This document shows positions 1 to 6,656 of a stretch of 16,088 bases of DNA, piece after piece. The stretch's first letter is position 1, and each line of letters begins with the position of its first letter. The notes beneath the pieces are model-generated. The model was not told where the DNA came from and searched no databases. It was given only the letters and a program-made list of their open reading frames with translations. This stretch comes from Cyclobacteriaceae bacterium (GTDB lineage Bacteria > Bacteroidota > Bacteroidia > Cytophagales > Cyclobacteriaceae), in contig WGED01000599.1 of the NCBI GenBank assembly GCA_015492915.1, positions 1-16,088 of the forward strand, read 5' to 3'. Both the position numbers and the translations under genes were made by a program.

Positions 1-511
1 CTATAGACCTGTTTCCCTTCGTATAAAATGGTATTTTTTCCATGAAAATCCATCGGACTTCATGCGATTCATCACTTACTGCGGGTGTTTCATTACCATC
101 TGCCACCAACAAAAATCTTATGTCGTAATGAAAATGGGCGGGAATTTGTTTATGATCAGGGATCATGTGAATATCAATATCGAAAATGCCGTTGCCTTTA
201 TACATTAGTGATTTCAAGCCTGTTTCTTCCACAGCTTCTTTCATAGCAACTTTTCGCAAATTCTCCATACCGTCAGCATGCCCTCCGGGTTGCAGCCATT
301 TATTCAGTTTTTTATGATGGACGAGCAAAGCTTTGTCTCCCTTGCGGCTCACGATCCATGCCGAGGCCGTCATATGACCGGTGGTCAACGACCGTGAAAA
401 ACAGGTATGAAAATTTGTTAATAATGAGATGAAGCGCGGGATAAAGGTCTCTTCTTCAGGAAAAGAAGTTTTATATTCCTTTAGTAATTCGATCAGTTTC
501 GTCCTGTCCAT
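1..511 (-). CDS. NUDIX hydrolase, 3' end beyond the window (partial)
   Basis: An open frame runs from ATG at 509-511 to the left edge without a stop, giving 170 codons plus one base. NUDIX enzymes hydrolyse nucleoside diphosphates linked to another group; the substrate cannot be read from this sequence. The Nudix box GX5EX7REUXEEXGU is present at residues 77-99 with Lys in place of the first Arg: G77, E83, then KEAVEETGL at 91-99, so the metal-binding glutamates are intact. Residues 1-50 hold an extra N-terminal region ending CFSRSLTTGHMTASAW, which is familiar from a bacterial NUDIX subfamily and supports this start. The gene follows atpG on the same strand. The atpG terminator ends one base before the start codon, so expression needs read-through or an internal promoter that I could not identify. 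No Shine-Dalgarno is visible. The family call is firm; substrate and C-terminus are unknown. Confidence 0.9.
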   Translation of the reverse strand, partial: MDRTKLIELLKEYKTSFPEEETFIPRFISLLTNFHTCFSRSLTTGHMTASAWIVSRKGDKALLVHHKKLNKWLQPGGHADGMENLRKVAMKEAVEETGLKSLMYKGNGIFDIDIHMIPDHKQIPAHFHYDIRFLLVADGNETPAVSDESHEVRWIFMEKIPFYTKGNRSI

Positions 512-544
512 AAAAGAAAAAAGCAGCCTGATAGTCGGGCTGCT
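512..544 (-). terminator. Intrinsic terminator of the atp operon
   Basis: On the minus strand the arms AGCAGCC (544-538) and GGCTGCT (528-522) form a perfect 7-bp GC-rich stem with a 9-nt loop. They are followed at once by TTTTTCTTTT (521-512). It lies 23 nt after the atpG stop codon, as expected for the end of the ATP synthase transcript. The T-tract ends directly at the NUDIX start codon (511). Confidence 0.88.
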
Positions 545-567
545 CCTGTATGAAAAATTGACTATTT

Positions 568-1452
568 TTATCCGTTTTCCAATGCTTCGGCCCCGCCGAC
601 GATCTCAAGTATTTCTTTCGTAATGGCAGCCTGGCGTGTTCGATTGTACAACAAGCGAAGGTCCTTGAGCAATTCGCCTGCATTTTCACTTGCCTGGTCC
701 ATGGCGGTCATCCGGGCTCCTTGTTCCGAAGCGTTTGATTCGAGTACTGCCTTATAAAACTGAATTTTCAACATACTGGGGATCATTTCCTGAATGATGA
801 ATTCTATCGACGGCTCGAATATGTAATCCGTCTTTTTACCTTCCGTGTCTTCATCTTCCTCAATGAGTATCGGCAAAAACTGCTCGCGGTTTAATATCTG
901 CGTAGCAACATTTTTGAATTCATTGTACACGATCATCACCCGGTCGAATTGCCCCTCAACAAAACCATTCATCGCAAATTCAGCAGCTTTTTTCACATTG
1001 TTAAAGGCGATATCCTGAAAAATAAGGGAAAAGTCATCTATGACTTGATAACCGTTTTTAGTAAAGAAATCAAACCCCTTCCTGCCCAACGGCATGATCC
1101 ATAAGGCATTATTATCTTTCTGCTGCTGATACTCCTCCTCGATCAGGCTTACGGCTGATTTAATGACATTGGAATTAAAAGCACCGCAAAGACCTCTGTC
1201 GGAAGTGATGACAACGATAAGTACTTTTTCCACTTCGCGCTCCACCACATATTCACTCGCATGTTCCCCGGTCAATGAGCCGGATACATGATCGCGGATC
1301 ATATTCAGTTTTCCCACGTAGGGCCGTAGTTGCAGTATGGCATCCTGTGCCTTCCTCAACCTGGAGGCTGCGACCATTTTCATGGCCTTAGTGATCTGCT
1401 GAGTAGATTTAACAGACTGAATACGTGTTCTTACCTCTTTTAAATTGGCCAT
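568..1452 (-). CDS. atpG: ATP synthase F1 subunit gamma
   Basis: This is the 294-residue gamma subunit, the central rotor stalk of F1. It turns inside the alpha3-beta3 hexamer and couples proton flow through F0 to ATP synthesis at the inner face of the cytoplasmic membrane. The two conserved ends that form the coiled coil are clear: residues 1-40 contain TRIQSVKSTQQITKAMKMVA and then ASRLRKAQDA, and the C-terminus contains MTAMDQASENAGELLKDL followed by YNRTRQAAITKEILEIVGGA. The length is usual for the family. ATG at 1450-1452 gives the standard MANLKEVRTRI start, and AGGA lies upstream in the 18-nt gap after atpA. It is the last atp gene; the stop is followed by the operon terminator. atpD and atpC (beta, epsilon) do not follow it, unlike in enterobacteria. 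Confidence 0.97.
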   Translation of the reverse strand: MANLKEVRTRIQSVKSTQQITKAMKMVAASRLRKAQDAILQLRPYVGKLNMIRDHVSGSLTGEHASEYVVEREVEKVLIVVITSDRGLCGAFNSNVIKSAVSLIEEEYQQQKDNNALWIMPLGRKGFDFFTKNGYQVIDDFSLIFQDIAFNNVKKAAEFAMNGFVEGQFDRVMIVYNEFKNVATQILNREQFLPILIEEDEDTEGKKTDYIFEPSIEFIIQEMIPSMLKIQFYKAVLESNASEQGARMTAMDQASENAGELLKDLRLLYNRTRQAAITKEILEIVGGAEALENG

Positions 1453-1470
1453 TGCAGCAAATTGTTCCTG

Positions 1471-3045
1471 TTACATCTGAGCGGCTACTTCGAGCGCTAC
1501 TTTTTTCATTAATTTTTGTGATTCGTCCGTCAACTTGCCCTCCTTGAGCTCCTCCATCACATCGGCATGCTGAAGTTTCATTTCCCGGATATACGTCTTT
1601 TCAAATTCACCCACTTTGGTGAGGTCCAGGTTGTCAACATAACCCCTTGTCGATGCATAAATAATAGCGATCTGATCCTCGACGGGAACCGGTGAAAACT
1701 GTGGCTGCTTCAGAACCTCCTGATTTATCCTGCCCCTGTTGATGGTTTGCTGTGTGGCCGGGTCGAGGTCCGAGCCGAATTTCGCAAAGGCCTCCAGTTC
1801 GCGGAACTGAGCCTGGTCAAGCTTAAGCGTCCCTGCAACCTTTTTCATGGACTTGATCTGCGCATTACCACCAACTCTCGAAACGGAAATACCGACATTG
1901 ATGGCAGGCCTGATACCCGAGTTGAAAAGATTACTTTCGAGGAATATCTGGCCGTCGGTTATGGAGATCACGTTTGTAGGGATATAAGCTGATACGTCAC
2001 CGGCTTGTGTCTCGATGATCGGAAGTGCTGTGAGTGATCCGCCTCCTTTCACCATGCTTACAATCGACGGTGGCAGGTCATTCATCTTCTGCGCGATCTC
2101 ATCACTTGAATTTATTTTTGCAGCTCTTTCGAGCAAACGTGAGTGCAAATAGAATACATCACCGGGATACGCCTCACGTCCCGGAGGTCTTCTCAGCAAC
2201 AGCGATACCTGCCTGTAAGCCACGGCCTGCTTTGATAAATCATCAAAAATCACCAGTGCAGGACGTCCTGTATCGCGGAAAAACTCCCCTATAGCAGCCC
2301 CTGCAAAAGGCGCATAAAACTGAAGCGGAGCAGGATCCGATGCAGTGGCAGAAACCACAATGGTATAATCCATCGCACCAGCCTTTTCAAGGGCCGATAC
2401 CACCTGTTTTACCGAAGAAGCCTTTTGGCCTATAGCTACATAGATACAATAAACCGGCTCTCCCTTGTCATAAAAGGATTTCTGATTGATAATCGTGTCA
2501 ATGACAATGGCTGTCTTACCTGTCTGACGGTCGCCAATGACAAGTTCCCTCTGCCCGCGACCGATGGGAATCATGGAGTCGATGGCTTTGATACCGGTTT
2601 GTAGCGGCTCACTTACGGGCTCTCTGAATATCACACCTGGTGCCTTACGCTCCAAGGGCATTTCATATAGTTTGCCTTCTATCGGACCCTTGCCGTCAAT
2701 TGGCTGGCCAAGCGTATCCACTACTCTTCCTACCAGACCCATACCGACATCGATGGAAGCAATGCGCCCGGTACGCTTTACGGTATCCCCTTCCTTGATA
2801 TTTTCGGATTCCCCGAATAGTACGGCACCCACATTATCCTCCTCAAGGTTAAGCACCAGGGCAGAGGTGCCGTCTTCAAATTCCAGCAATTCTCCAGCTT
2901 CGGCATTGGACAGGCCGTAAATTCTGGCCACCCCGTCACCGATCTGCAACACCGTGCCTACTTCTTCTAATTCCGCTTCCGTTTTGAAGCTCGAGAGTTC
3001 CTCTCTCAAAATTGCCGAAATCTCATCTGGTCTTATATCAGCCAT
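1471..3045 (-). CDS. atpA: ATP synthase F1 subunit alpha
   Basis: This is the 524-residue alpha subunit, which alternates with beta in the F1 hexamer and carries the non-catalytic nucleotide sites. The order is an N-terminal beta-barrel (about 25-95), the nucleotide-binding domain with P-loop GDRQTGKT at 171-178 and Walker B LVIFDD at 264-269, and a C-terminal helical domain. The arginine finger is in ISVSRVGG (R390), equivalent to E. coli R376. The stretch at about 311-336, with INSSDEIAQKMNDLPPSI and then VKGGG, is longer than in E. coli; I know this form from Bacteroidota alpha subunits. The start MADIRPDEIS is the conserved one. It lies 37 nt after atpH and 18 nt before atpG. All key residues are present and I see nothing abnormal. 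Confidence 0.98.
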   Translation of the reverse strand: MADIRPDEISAILREELSSFKTEAELEEVGTVLQIGDGVARIYGLSNAEAGELLEFEDGTSALVLNLEEDNVGAVLFGESENIKEGDTVKRTGRIASIDVGMGLVGRVVDTLGQPIDGKGPIEGKLYEMPLERKAPGVIFREPVSEPLQTGIKAIDSMIPIGRGQRELVIGDRQTGKTAIVIDTIINQKSFYDKGEPVYCIYVAIGQKASSVKQVVSALEKAGAMDYTIVVSATASDPAPLQFYAPFAGAAIGEFFRDTGRPALVIFDDLSKQAVAYRQVSLLLRRPPGREAYPGDVFYLHSRLLERAAKINSSDEIAQKMNDLPPSIVSMVKGGGSLTALPIIETQAGDVSAYIPTNVISITDGQIFLESNLFNSGIRPAINVGISVSRVGGNAQIKSMKKVAGTLKLDQAQFRELEAFAKFGSDLDPATQQTINRGRINQEVLKQPQFSPVPVEDQIAIIYASTRGYVDNLDLTKVGEFEKTYIREMKLQHADVMEELKEGKLTDESQKLMKKVALEVAAQM

Positions 3046-3082
3046 AATTCTATGTTATTCTTTATTGTCAATTATTTATTTA

Positions 3083-3619
3083 TCAGGATTTTAACTCTCT
3101 TTCCAGTTCTTTCAGTTTTGTTTTTAAAGAATTATCCAGTTGAGTGTCCTCTATTTTTACTATAAACCCTCCAATCAGCGACGCATCCACACTGGTTTCA
3201 AGCTCAACCGTTTTGCCGGTTGCCTTGGCAACGAGGCTTTCAAAATCCTTCTTCAGTTCTTTCGATAAAGCAACAGCTGTTATAACCTGAGCCCTCAAAA
3301 TACCTTTATATTCGTCATACAGATCAACAAAAACGATGCTCGTATCGGGTATGACTTCCGCCCGGTTTTTCCTGCACATCAAAGCAAAAAAATGGATGGT
3401 CAGTTCATCGACGTGTTTTTCAAAGATACGGTTGAGGATTTTGGCTTTGGCCAAATCCTTTATAATCGGATTTCGAAGCATGAGGATCAGATTTCTGTTT
3501 TCGGCACATACATGCTTTATCAGCAGCATGTCTTCAAAGATCCTGTCCTCTTTGCCAAGCTCTACCGCCAAATCAAAAATAGATTTGGCATATCTCGATG
3601 CGACCCTAAATTCAGACAT
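3083..3619 (-). CDS. atpH: ATP synthase F1 subunit delta
   Basis: This is the 178-residue delta (OSCP-type) subunit, which joins the b-subunit peripheral stalk to the top of F1. The N-terminal helical domain starts RVASRYAKSIFDLAVELGK, as in most family members. The C-terminal hallmark is DASLIGGFIVKIEDTQLDNS at about 144-163, followed by LKTKLKELEREL. Its ATG (3617-3619) shares one base with the atpF stop codon (TGATG on the minus strand), which points to translational coupling and supports the start. The length is normal. Confidence 0.95.
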   Translation of the reverse strand: MSEFRVASRYAKSIFDLAVELGKEDRIFEDMLLIKHVCAENRNLILMLRNPIIKDLAKAKILNRIFEKHVDELTIHFFALMCRKNRAEVIPDTSIVFVDLYDEYKGILRAQVITAVALSKELKKDFESLVAKATGKTVELETSVDASLIGGFIVKIEDTQLDNSLKTKLKELERELKS

Positions 3620-4113
3620 CAGTTCAGTTTAATATCTTTCATATAATCCTTTATGAGTTCCTGCTGCTTCTTATCCCCGGAAAGATTCTTCTTCAGTAAT
3701 TTTTCCGTGATTTGCAACGAGAGCTCTGCCACCTGGTTTCTTATTTGCTTGATGGCCTCATTCTTTTCCGATTCGATCATTGCCCTCGCATCCTCAATCA
3801 TTTTATCACCTATGACTTTTGCCTCATTTCTGGCTTCCTGCCTGATTTCCTCGGCCATATTAGCGGCTTCTTTCAGGATTTTGTCTCGTTCAATCCTGGC
3901 CTCTTTTATCATTTTATCATTTTCGGCAACCAGGTTGGCCATTTCTTCCTTGGCTTTTTCAGCAGATTGCAAGGCTTCTTCTATGGATTGCTCCCTGTCC
4001 TTGAGTGCACTGAGTATCGGCTTCCAGGCAAATTTGCCTAAGACGAGCAACACAAACAGGAATATGATTGTCTGCCAGAATATCAGTCCGAAAGCAGGTG
4101 TTATTAGTTCCAT
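3619..4113 (-). CDS. atpF: ATP synthase F0 subunit b
   Basis: This is the 164-residue b subunit, the peripheral stator stalk. One N-terminal transmembrane helix (about 8-27, FGLIFWQTIIFLFVLLVLGK) is followed by FAWKPI, a standard sequence at the membrane exit. A long charged helix rich in Glu, Lys and Ala runs from about 38 to the end and would form the coiled coil that reaches delta. There is a single b-type gene here and no b' gene, so the stalk is probably a homodimer. It starts with ATG at 4111-4113, 151 nt after the atpE stop; that gap holds a terminator-like hairpin. The 3' end overlaps atpH by one base. Confidence 0.95.
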   Translation of the reverse strand: MELITPAFGLIFWQTIIFLFVLLVLGKFAWKPILSALKDREQSIEEALQSAEKAKEEMANLVAENDKMIKEARIERDKILKEAANMAEEIRQEARNEAKVIGDKMIEDARAMIESEKNEAIKQIRNQVAELSLQITEKLLKKNLSGDKKQQELIKDYMKDIKLN

Positions 4114-4206
4114 GATGTTTTCTTTTTATTTTACCGACCTGTTATTTCTAACCCAATACAGGCCTGCGAAATACTTTTTTATCTATAATGAATTGGTAAT
4201 TTAATT

Positions 4207-4245
4207 TTAAAAAACCCGGCTTGTGACCTAGTGTCATCAAGCCGG
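4207..4245 (-). terminator. Terminator or attenuator-like hairpin between atpE and atpF
   Basis: On the minus strand CCGGCTTG (4245-4238) pairs perfectly with CAAGCCGG (4223-4216). After one bulged base (4237) the stem continues as TGAC/GTCA (4236-4233 with 4227-4224), leaving a 5-nt loop. Six T residues follow (4214-4209). The hairpin begins 20 nt after the atpE stop codon. It has the full form of a rho-independent terminator but stands inside the ATP synthase operon, so partial termination or 3'-end protection of an atpE-containing mRNA is likely. I saw no convincing promoter in 4114-4206. Confidence 0.75.
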
Positions 4246-4264
4246 ATTTATGGGTTCCGGTGAA

Positions 4265-4513
4265 TTACGATGTCGCGATGATCAGACAAACGATAACACC
4301 GAAAAGCGATACCCCCTCGATGAGGGCCGCCGAAATGATCATTGCAGTCTGGATTTTGCCTCCTGCCTCCGGCTGCCTCGCAATGGATTCCATTGCTGCG
4401 CCGCCAATCTTACCGATACCGATGCCTGCGCCTACCGCGACTACTCCGGCTCCGATACCGGCACCCAATAATGCCAGACCTTCAACTGCCAGTAATAAAA
4501 TACTTGTTAACAT
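4265..4513 (-). CDS. atpE: ATP synthase F0 subunit c
   Basis: This is the 82-residue c subunit, a two-helix hairpin that forms the membrane rotor ring. Helix 1 carries the glycine-rich packing motif GAGIGAGVVAVGAGIGIGK (about 17-35). The polar loop is ARQPEAGGK (45-53). Helix 2 carries the ion-binding carboxylate E66 in SAALIEGVSLFG. The residue after E66 is Gly rather than Ser or Thr, and no Q/E/S sodium signature is visible, so proton coupling is the better inference. A further Glu (E11) lies in the first part of helix 1. The gene starts 28 nt after atpB, and a terminator-like hairpin follows it, which could yield a separate atpE-containing mRNA for a subunit needed in many copies. Confidence 0.97.
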   Translation of the reverse strand: MLTSILLLAVEGLALLGAGIGAGVVAVGAGIGIGKIGGAAMESIARQPEAGGKIQTAMIISAALIEGVSLFGVIVCLIIATS

Positions 4514-4541
4514 AAATGATAAAATTTAAAGTATATAAAAA

Positions 4542-5618
4542 TCAGGCTGAAGCCTTCTCCAACCCTTCACTATGTTCTTCTTCATGGTGCTCCTCCACCG
4601 CCAGACCAAAATAAATAGCTGACAGCAGGGTAAACACAAAAGCCTGGATAAACGCCACCAACAATTCAACCATATTCATGAATAAGCCAAAAAATACGCT
4701 GAGCGGGCCGATATACACACTCTCAAATATAAACACCAAAGCGATCAGGCTCATGATGATGATATGGCCCGCCGTGATATTGGCAAAGAGACGAACCATG
4801 AGCGAGAATGGCTTGGTGAGTATTCCTATAAATTCGACAACCGGCATGAGCGGAACAGGAATTTTGAGCCACCATGGCACACCCGGTGTATTGAAAATAT
4901 GCTTCCAGTAGTCCTTCGTACCGCTCACATTCGTGATCACGAAAGTAAATAACGCCAAAGTCATGGTCACGGCGATATTTCCCGTGAGGTTGGCCGCACC
5001 GGGCAAAAGACCCAGCAGGTTATTGAACCAGATAAAAAAGAAAATGCTCAACAAATAAGGCATGAACTTTTCATACTTTTTCTCTCCGATGTTTGGCCTT
5101 GCTATCTCATCCCTGATAAAAATGATGATTGGTTCAAGAGCGGACTGCAGCCCTTTTGGCGGACTGAGCGGATTTTGCTTATATCTTTTTGCAACGGAAA
5201 GGAATACCCAGAATAACAGAATAACGCTGATAAATAATGAGGCGACATTTTTGGTGATCGAAATGTCATAAAATTCCCTTGATTCATCTGTCGCCTTCAG
5301 ATGCTCATGATCATCAATATAAAAGCCGTCATGCTCAATTTTGTTGTGTTCCTCATCGAAAAAATCAGATGACATATAAAAATGCAGCCCTGCGCCCTTT
5401 TCATAGATGATCACCGGTAGTGGAATGGAAACATGTGTATGGCCGTAAGTGAAAAGATGCCATTCATGCGCATCCTGGACGTGATGCATGATAAAAGATG
5501 TCTTGTTCCCCTCCTCCGATGCAGCAACGCCCGGTACAGAGGGAACCATCAATAAAATCGCCAGTAAAAGTTTATAAAAAATGCTCTTTTTAATACCCAC
5601 TCCGGAACTATTATTCAT
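4542..5618 (-). CDS. atpB: ATP synthase F0 subunit a, long form with signal peptide
   Basis: This 358-residue stator subunit forms the two proton half-channels beside the c-ring. It is about 90 residues longer than E. coli AtpB. Residues 1-33 look like a signal peptide (KKSIFYKLLLAILLM, then VPGVAAS), and about 34-120 form a periplasmic extension rich in His, Asp and Glu. The membrane core begins at about 122. The essential arginine is R276 in SLMVRLFANITAGHI. H285 occupies the E. coli E219 position and E318 (NMVELL) the E. coli H245 position, the swapped pair also seen in mitochondria; Q325 matches E. coli Q252. The C-terminal tail VEEHHEEEHSEGLEK is very acidic and His-rich. The ATG start (5616-5618) overlaps the AtpI-like gene by 8 nt. 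The long periplasmic form is, as far as I know, typical of Bacteroidota. Confidence 0.96.
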   Translation of the reverse strand: MNNSSGVGIKKSIFYKLLLAILLMVPSVPGVAASEEGNKTSFIMHHVQDAHEWHLFTYGHTHVSIPLPVIIYEKGAGLHFYMSSDFFDEEHNKIEHDGFYIDDHEHLKATDESREFYDISITKNVASLFISVILLFWVFLSVAKRYKQNPLSPPKGLQSALEPIIIFIRDEIARPNIGEKKYEKFMPYLLSIFFFIWFNNLLGLLPGAANLTGNIAVTMTLALFTFVITNVSGTKDYWKHIFNTPGVPWWLKIPVPLMPVVEFIGILTKPFSLMVRLFANITAGHIIIMSLIALVFIFESVYIGPLSVFFGLFMNMVELLVAFIQAFVFTLLSAIYFGLAVEEHHEEEHSEGLEKASA

Positions 5619-6018
5619 CTCGATTTCTTTTCGTAAAATGAGTGCGCAAGTTAGTTATAATGCCATATATTTCAAACCCGAGATATGACAAATAAAGTGC
5701 GATAAAATTCATGGCAAAAAGAAACACATTTTCCCGGTCGAGCAGTATAAAAATTGCTGCAAAAACAATAGATGCGAAGAGCCTGGCCACCATTACGCTG
5801 AAGTAAATCGTCAGGAAATTTTCCGGATTTTTAGTTACAAATTTTTGTATGGTAATCAGTGATGCATAGGTAAGAAAGAAAAAGAAAACAATAATCACCC
5901 AAAGGTCATGATACAGAATAGAGGGTATGGCAAATCTTAAAATAGCCGCAATCAGCACTATCACTAAGGTAAATGCGTACAAACCGAGAAAAGGTATTTT
6001 TTTCGACAGGGAATTCAA
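5611..6018 (-). CDS. AtpI-like four-helix membrane protein of the atp operon
   Basis: This 135-residue protein is almost entirely membrane-embedded, with four predicted helices at about 11-30, 38-58, 68-93 and 98-121 and a basic C-terminus (THFTKRNRDE). Its size, topology and place between atpZ and atpB match AtpI (ATP synthase subunit I), which helps c-ring assembly in some bacteria. I cannot show sequence homology by eye, so the name rests on context. The only in-frame start I find is TTG at 6016-6018. It overlaps the atpZ stop (TTGA), a typical coupling arrangement, and no ATG lies upstream in frame. The 3' end overlaps atpB by 8 nt. It could instead be a lineage-specific assembly factor. 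Confidence 0.65.
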   Translation of the reverse strand: MNSLSKKIPFLGLYAFTLVIVLIAAILRFAIPSILYHDLWVIIVFFFFLTYASLITIQKFVTKNPENFLTIYFSVMVARLFASIVFAAIFILLDRENVFLFAMNFIALYLSYLGFEIYGIITNLRTHFTKRNRDE

Positions 6019-6260
6019 TCTTTTGGTAAACTTTTGATTAACGAATAAAAAGATAGTGAAAGGAACACCAGTATCAGTAATATGGTAAAAGCGGGAAATG
6101 ACAATCCGAGTAACTTATCCAGTTTTCCTCCCAGCCAGTATCCTAATAAAATAAGGGCTGCCATTTGAAATGCCAGCCCCGAATATTTTACATAGGCATC
6201 AATTTGTTTTTGCCTCTGGACTCGCCGGTTTCTTTTCTCCGAAGGGTTTTGTTTGTCCAT
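6015..6260 (-). CDS. atpZ: AtpZ/AtpI-family F0F1-ATPase accessory protein
   Basis: This small protein (81 residues) has a basic, charged N-terminus (1-20) and two transmembrane helices (about 24-45 and 55-76). The motif GLAFQMAALILLGYWLGGKLD, written here as GLAFQMAALIL then LGYWLGGKLD, is the hallmark of the AtpZ/ATPase_gene1 family. Family members are encoded beside F0 genes and have been linked to ATP synthase assembly and to divalent cation supply. I chose ATG at 6258-6260; a GTG two codons earlier (6264-6266) is possible. Either start lies inside the 3' end of the bactofilin gene, giving a 62- or 68-nt overlap in another frame. No later Met comes before the first helix, so the overlap looks real. 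The gene ends in a TTGA overlap with the AtpI-like gene. Confidence 0.85.
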   Translation of the reverse strand: MDKQNPSEKRNRRVQRQKQIDAYVKYSGLAFQMAALILLGYWLGGKLDKLLGLSFPAFTILLILVFLSLSFYSLIKSLPKD

Positions 6261-6645
6261 TATCACCTATTTTTATTTCTTTCTGGGTTACTCCCATTTT
6301 ACACCCACCGTTGAATTTAGCTCCGGATTCAACAATAAGCTTGTTGGTGACAATATCACCTTCGACAACTGCTGAAGGACGAAGAATAAGCTGATCGGTC
6401 ACTTCTACGACCCCCTTTACCTCACCTGAGATCTCAGCATTCTGTGCAATGATATTTCCTTCGATAAAAGATGATTGGCCCAGTGCGATTTTGGATTTGC
6501 TTTTTACGCTACCCTTTACTTTACCCTCGATCCTTATGTTGCCAAAAGTTTCGATGTTTCCATCTACGATAGTTCCCTTCCCTATGATATTGCTGGAATT
6601 TGTTGCGTCCTGAACAGCCATGTTTTCTTGTTTATTTTTGAACAT
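6199..6645 (-). CDS. Bactofilin (polymer-forming cytoskeletal protein)
   Basis: This is a 148-residue bactofilin. These proteins self-assemble without nucleotide into filaments or membrane patches and place cell-wall enzymes or other partners. The core (about 18-115) shows the repeating beta-helix pattern of Gly and hydrophobic residues: TIVDGNIETFGNIRIEGKV, then SSFIEGNIIAQNAEISGEV, then SAVVEGDIVTNKLIVESG. Flexible polar tails flank it; the C-terminal tail (about 125-148, ending ASPEAKTN) is Lys/Pro-rich. It starts 11 nt after the M23 peptidase stop, and pairs of bactofilin and LytM-type peptidase genes are known to work together in cell shape. M9 is an alternative start. The last 62 nt also encode the N-terminus of AtpZ. 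Confidence 0.93.
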   Translation of the reverse strand: MFKNKQENMAVQDATNSSNIIGKGTIVDGNIETFGNIRIEGKVKGSVKSKSKIALGQSSFIEGNIIAQNAEISGEVKGVVEVTDQLILRPSAVVEGDIVTNKLIVESGAKFNGGCKMGVTQKEIKIGDNGQTKPFGEKKPASPEAKTN

Positions 6646-6656
6646 CTGTGTACGTA

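Noticed and set aside
552..570. AAAAAT/ATTTTT dyad at the atpG stop as a separate terminator
   Set aside because: It is a 6-bp A/T-only stem without a following T-tract, and the GC-rich terminator at 512-544 explains the end of the operon better.
3653..4204. 183-codon open frame on the plus strand
   Set aside because: It is antisense to atpF. Its Ser/Phe-rich composition is what the complement of a Glu/Lys/Ala coiled-coil gene gives.
4265..4513. Sodium-coupled ATP synthase
   Set aside because: The residue after E66 in subunit c is Gly and the other sodium ligands are not seen, so proton coupling is more likely.
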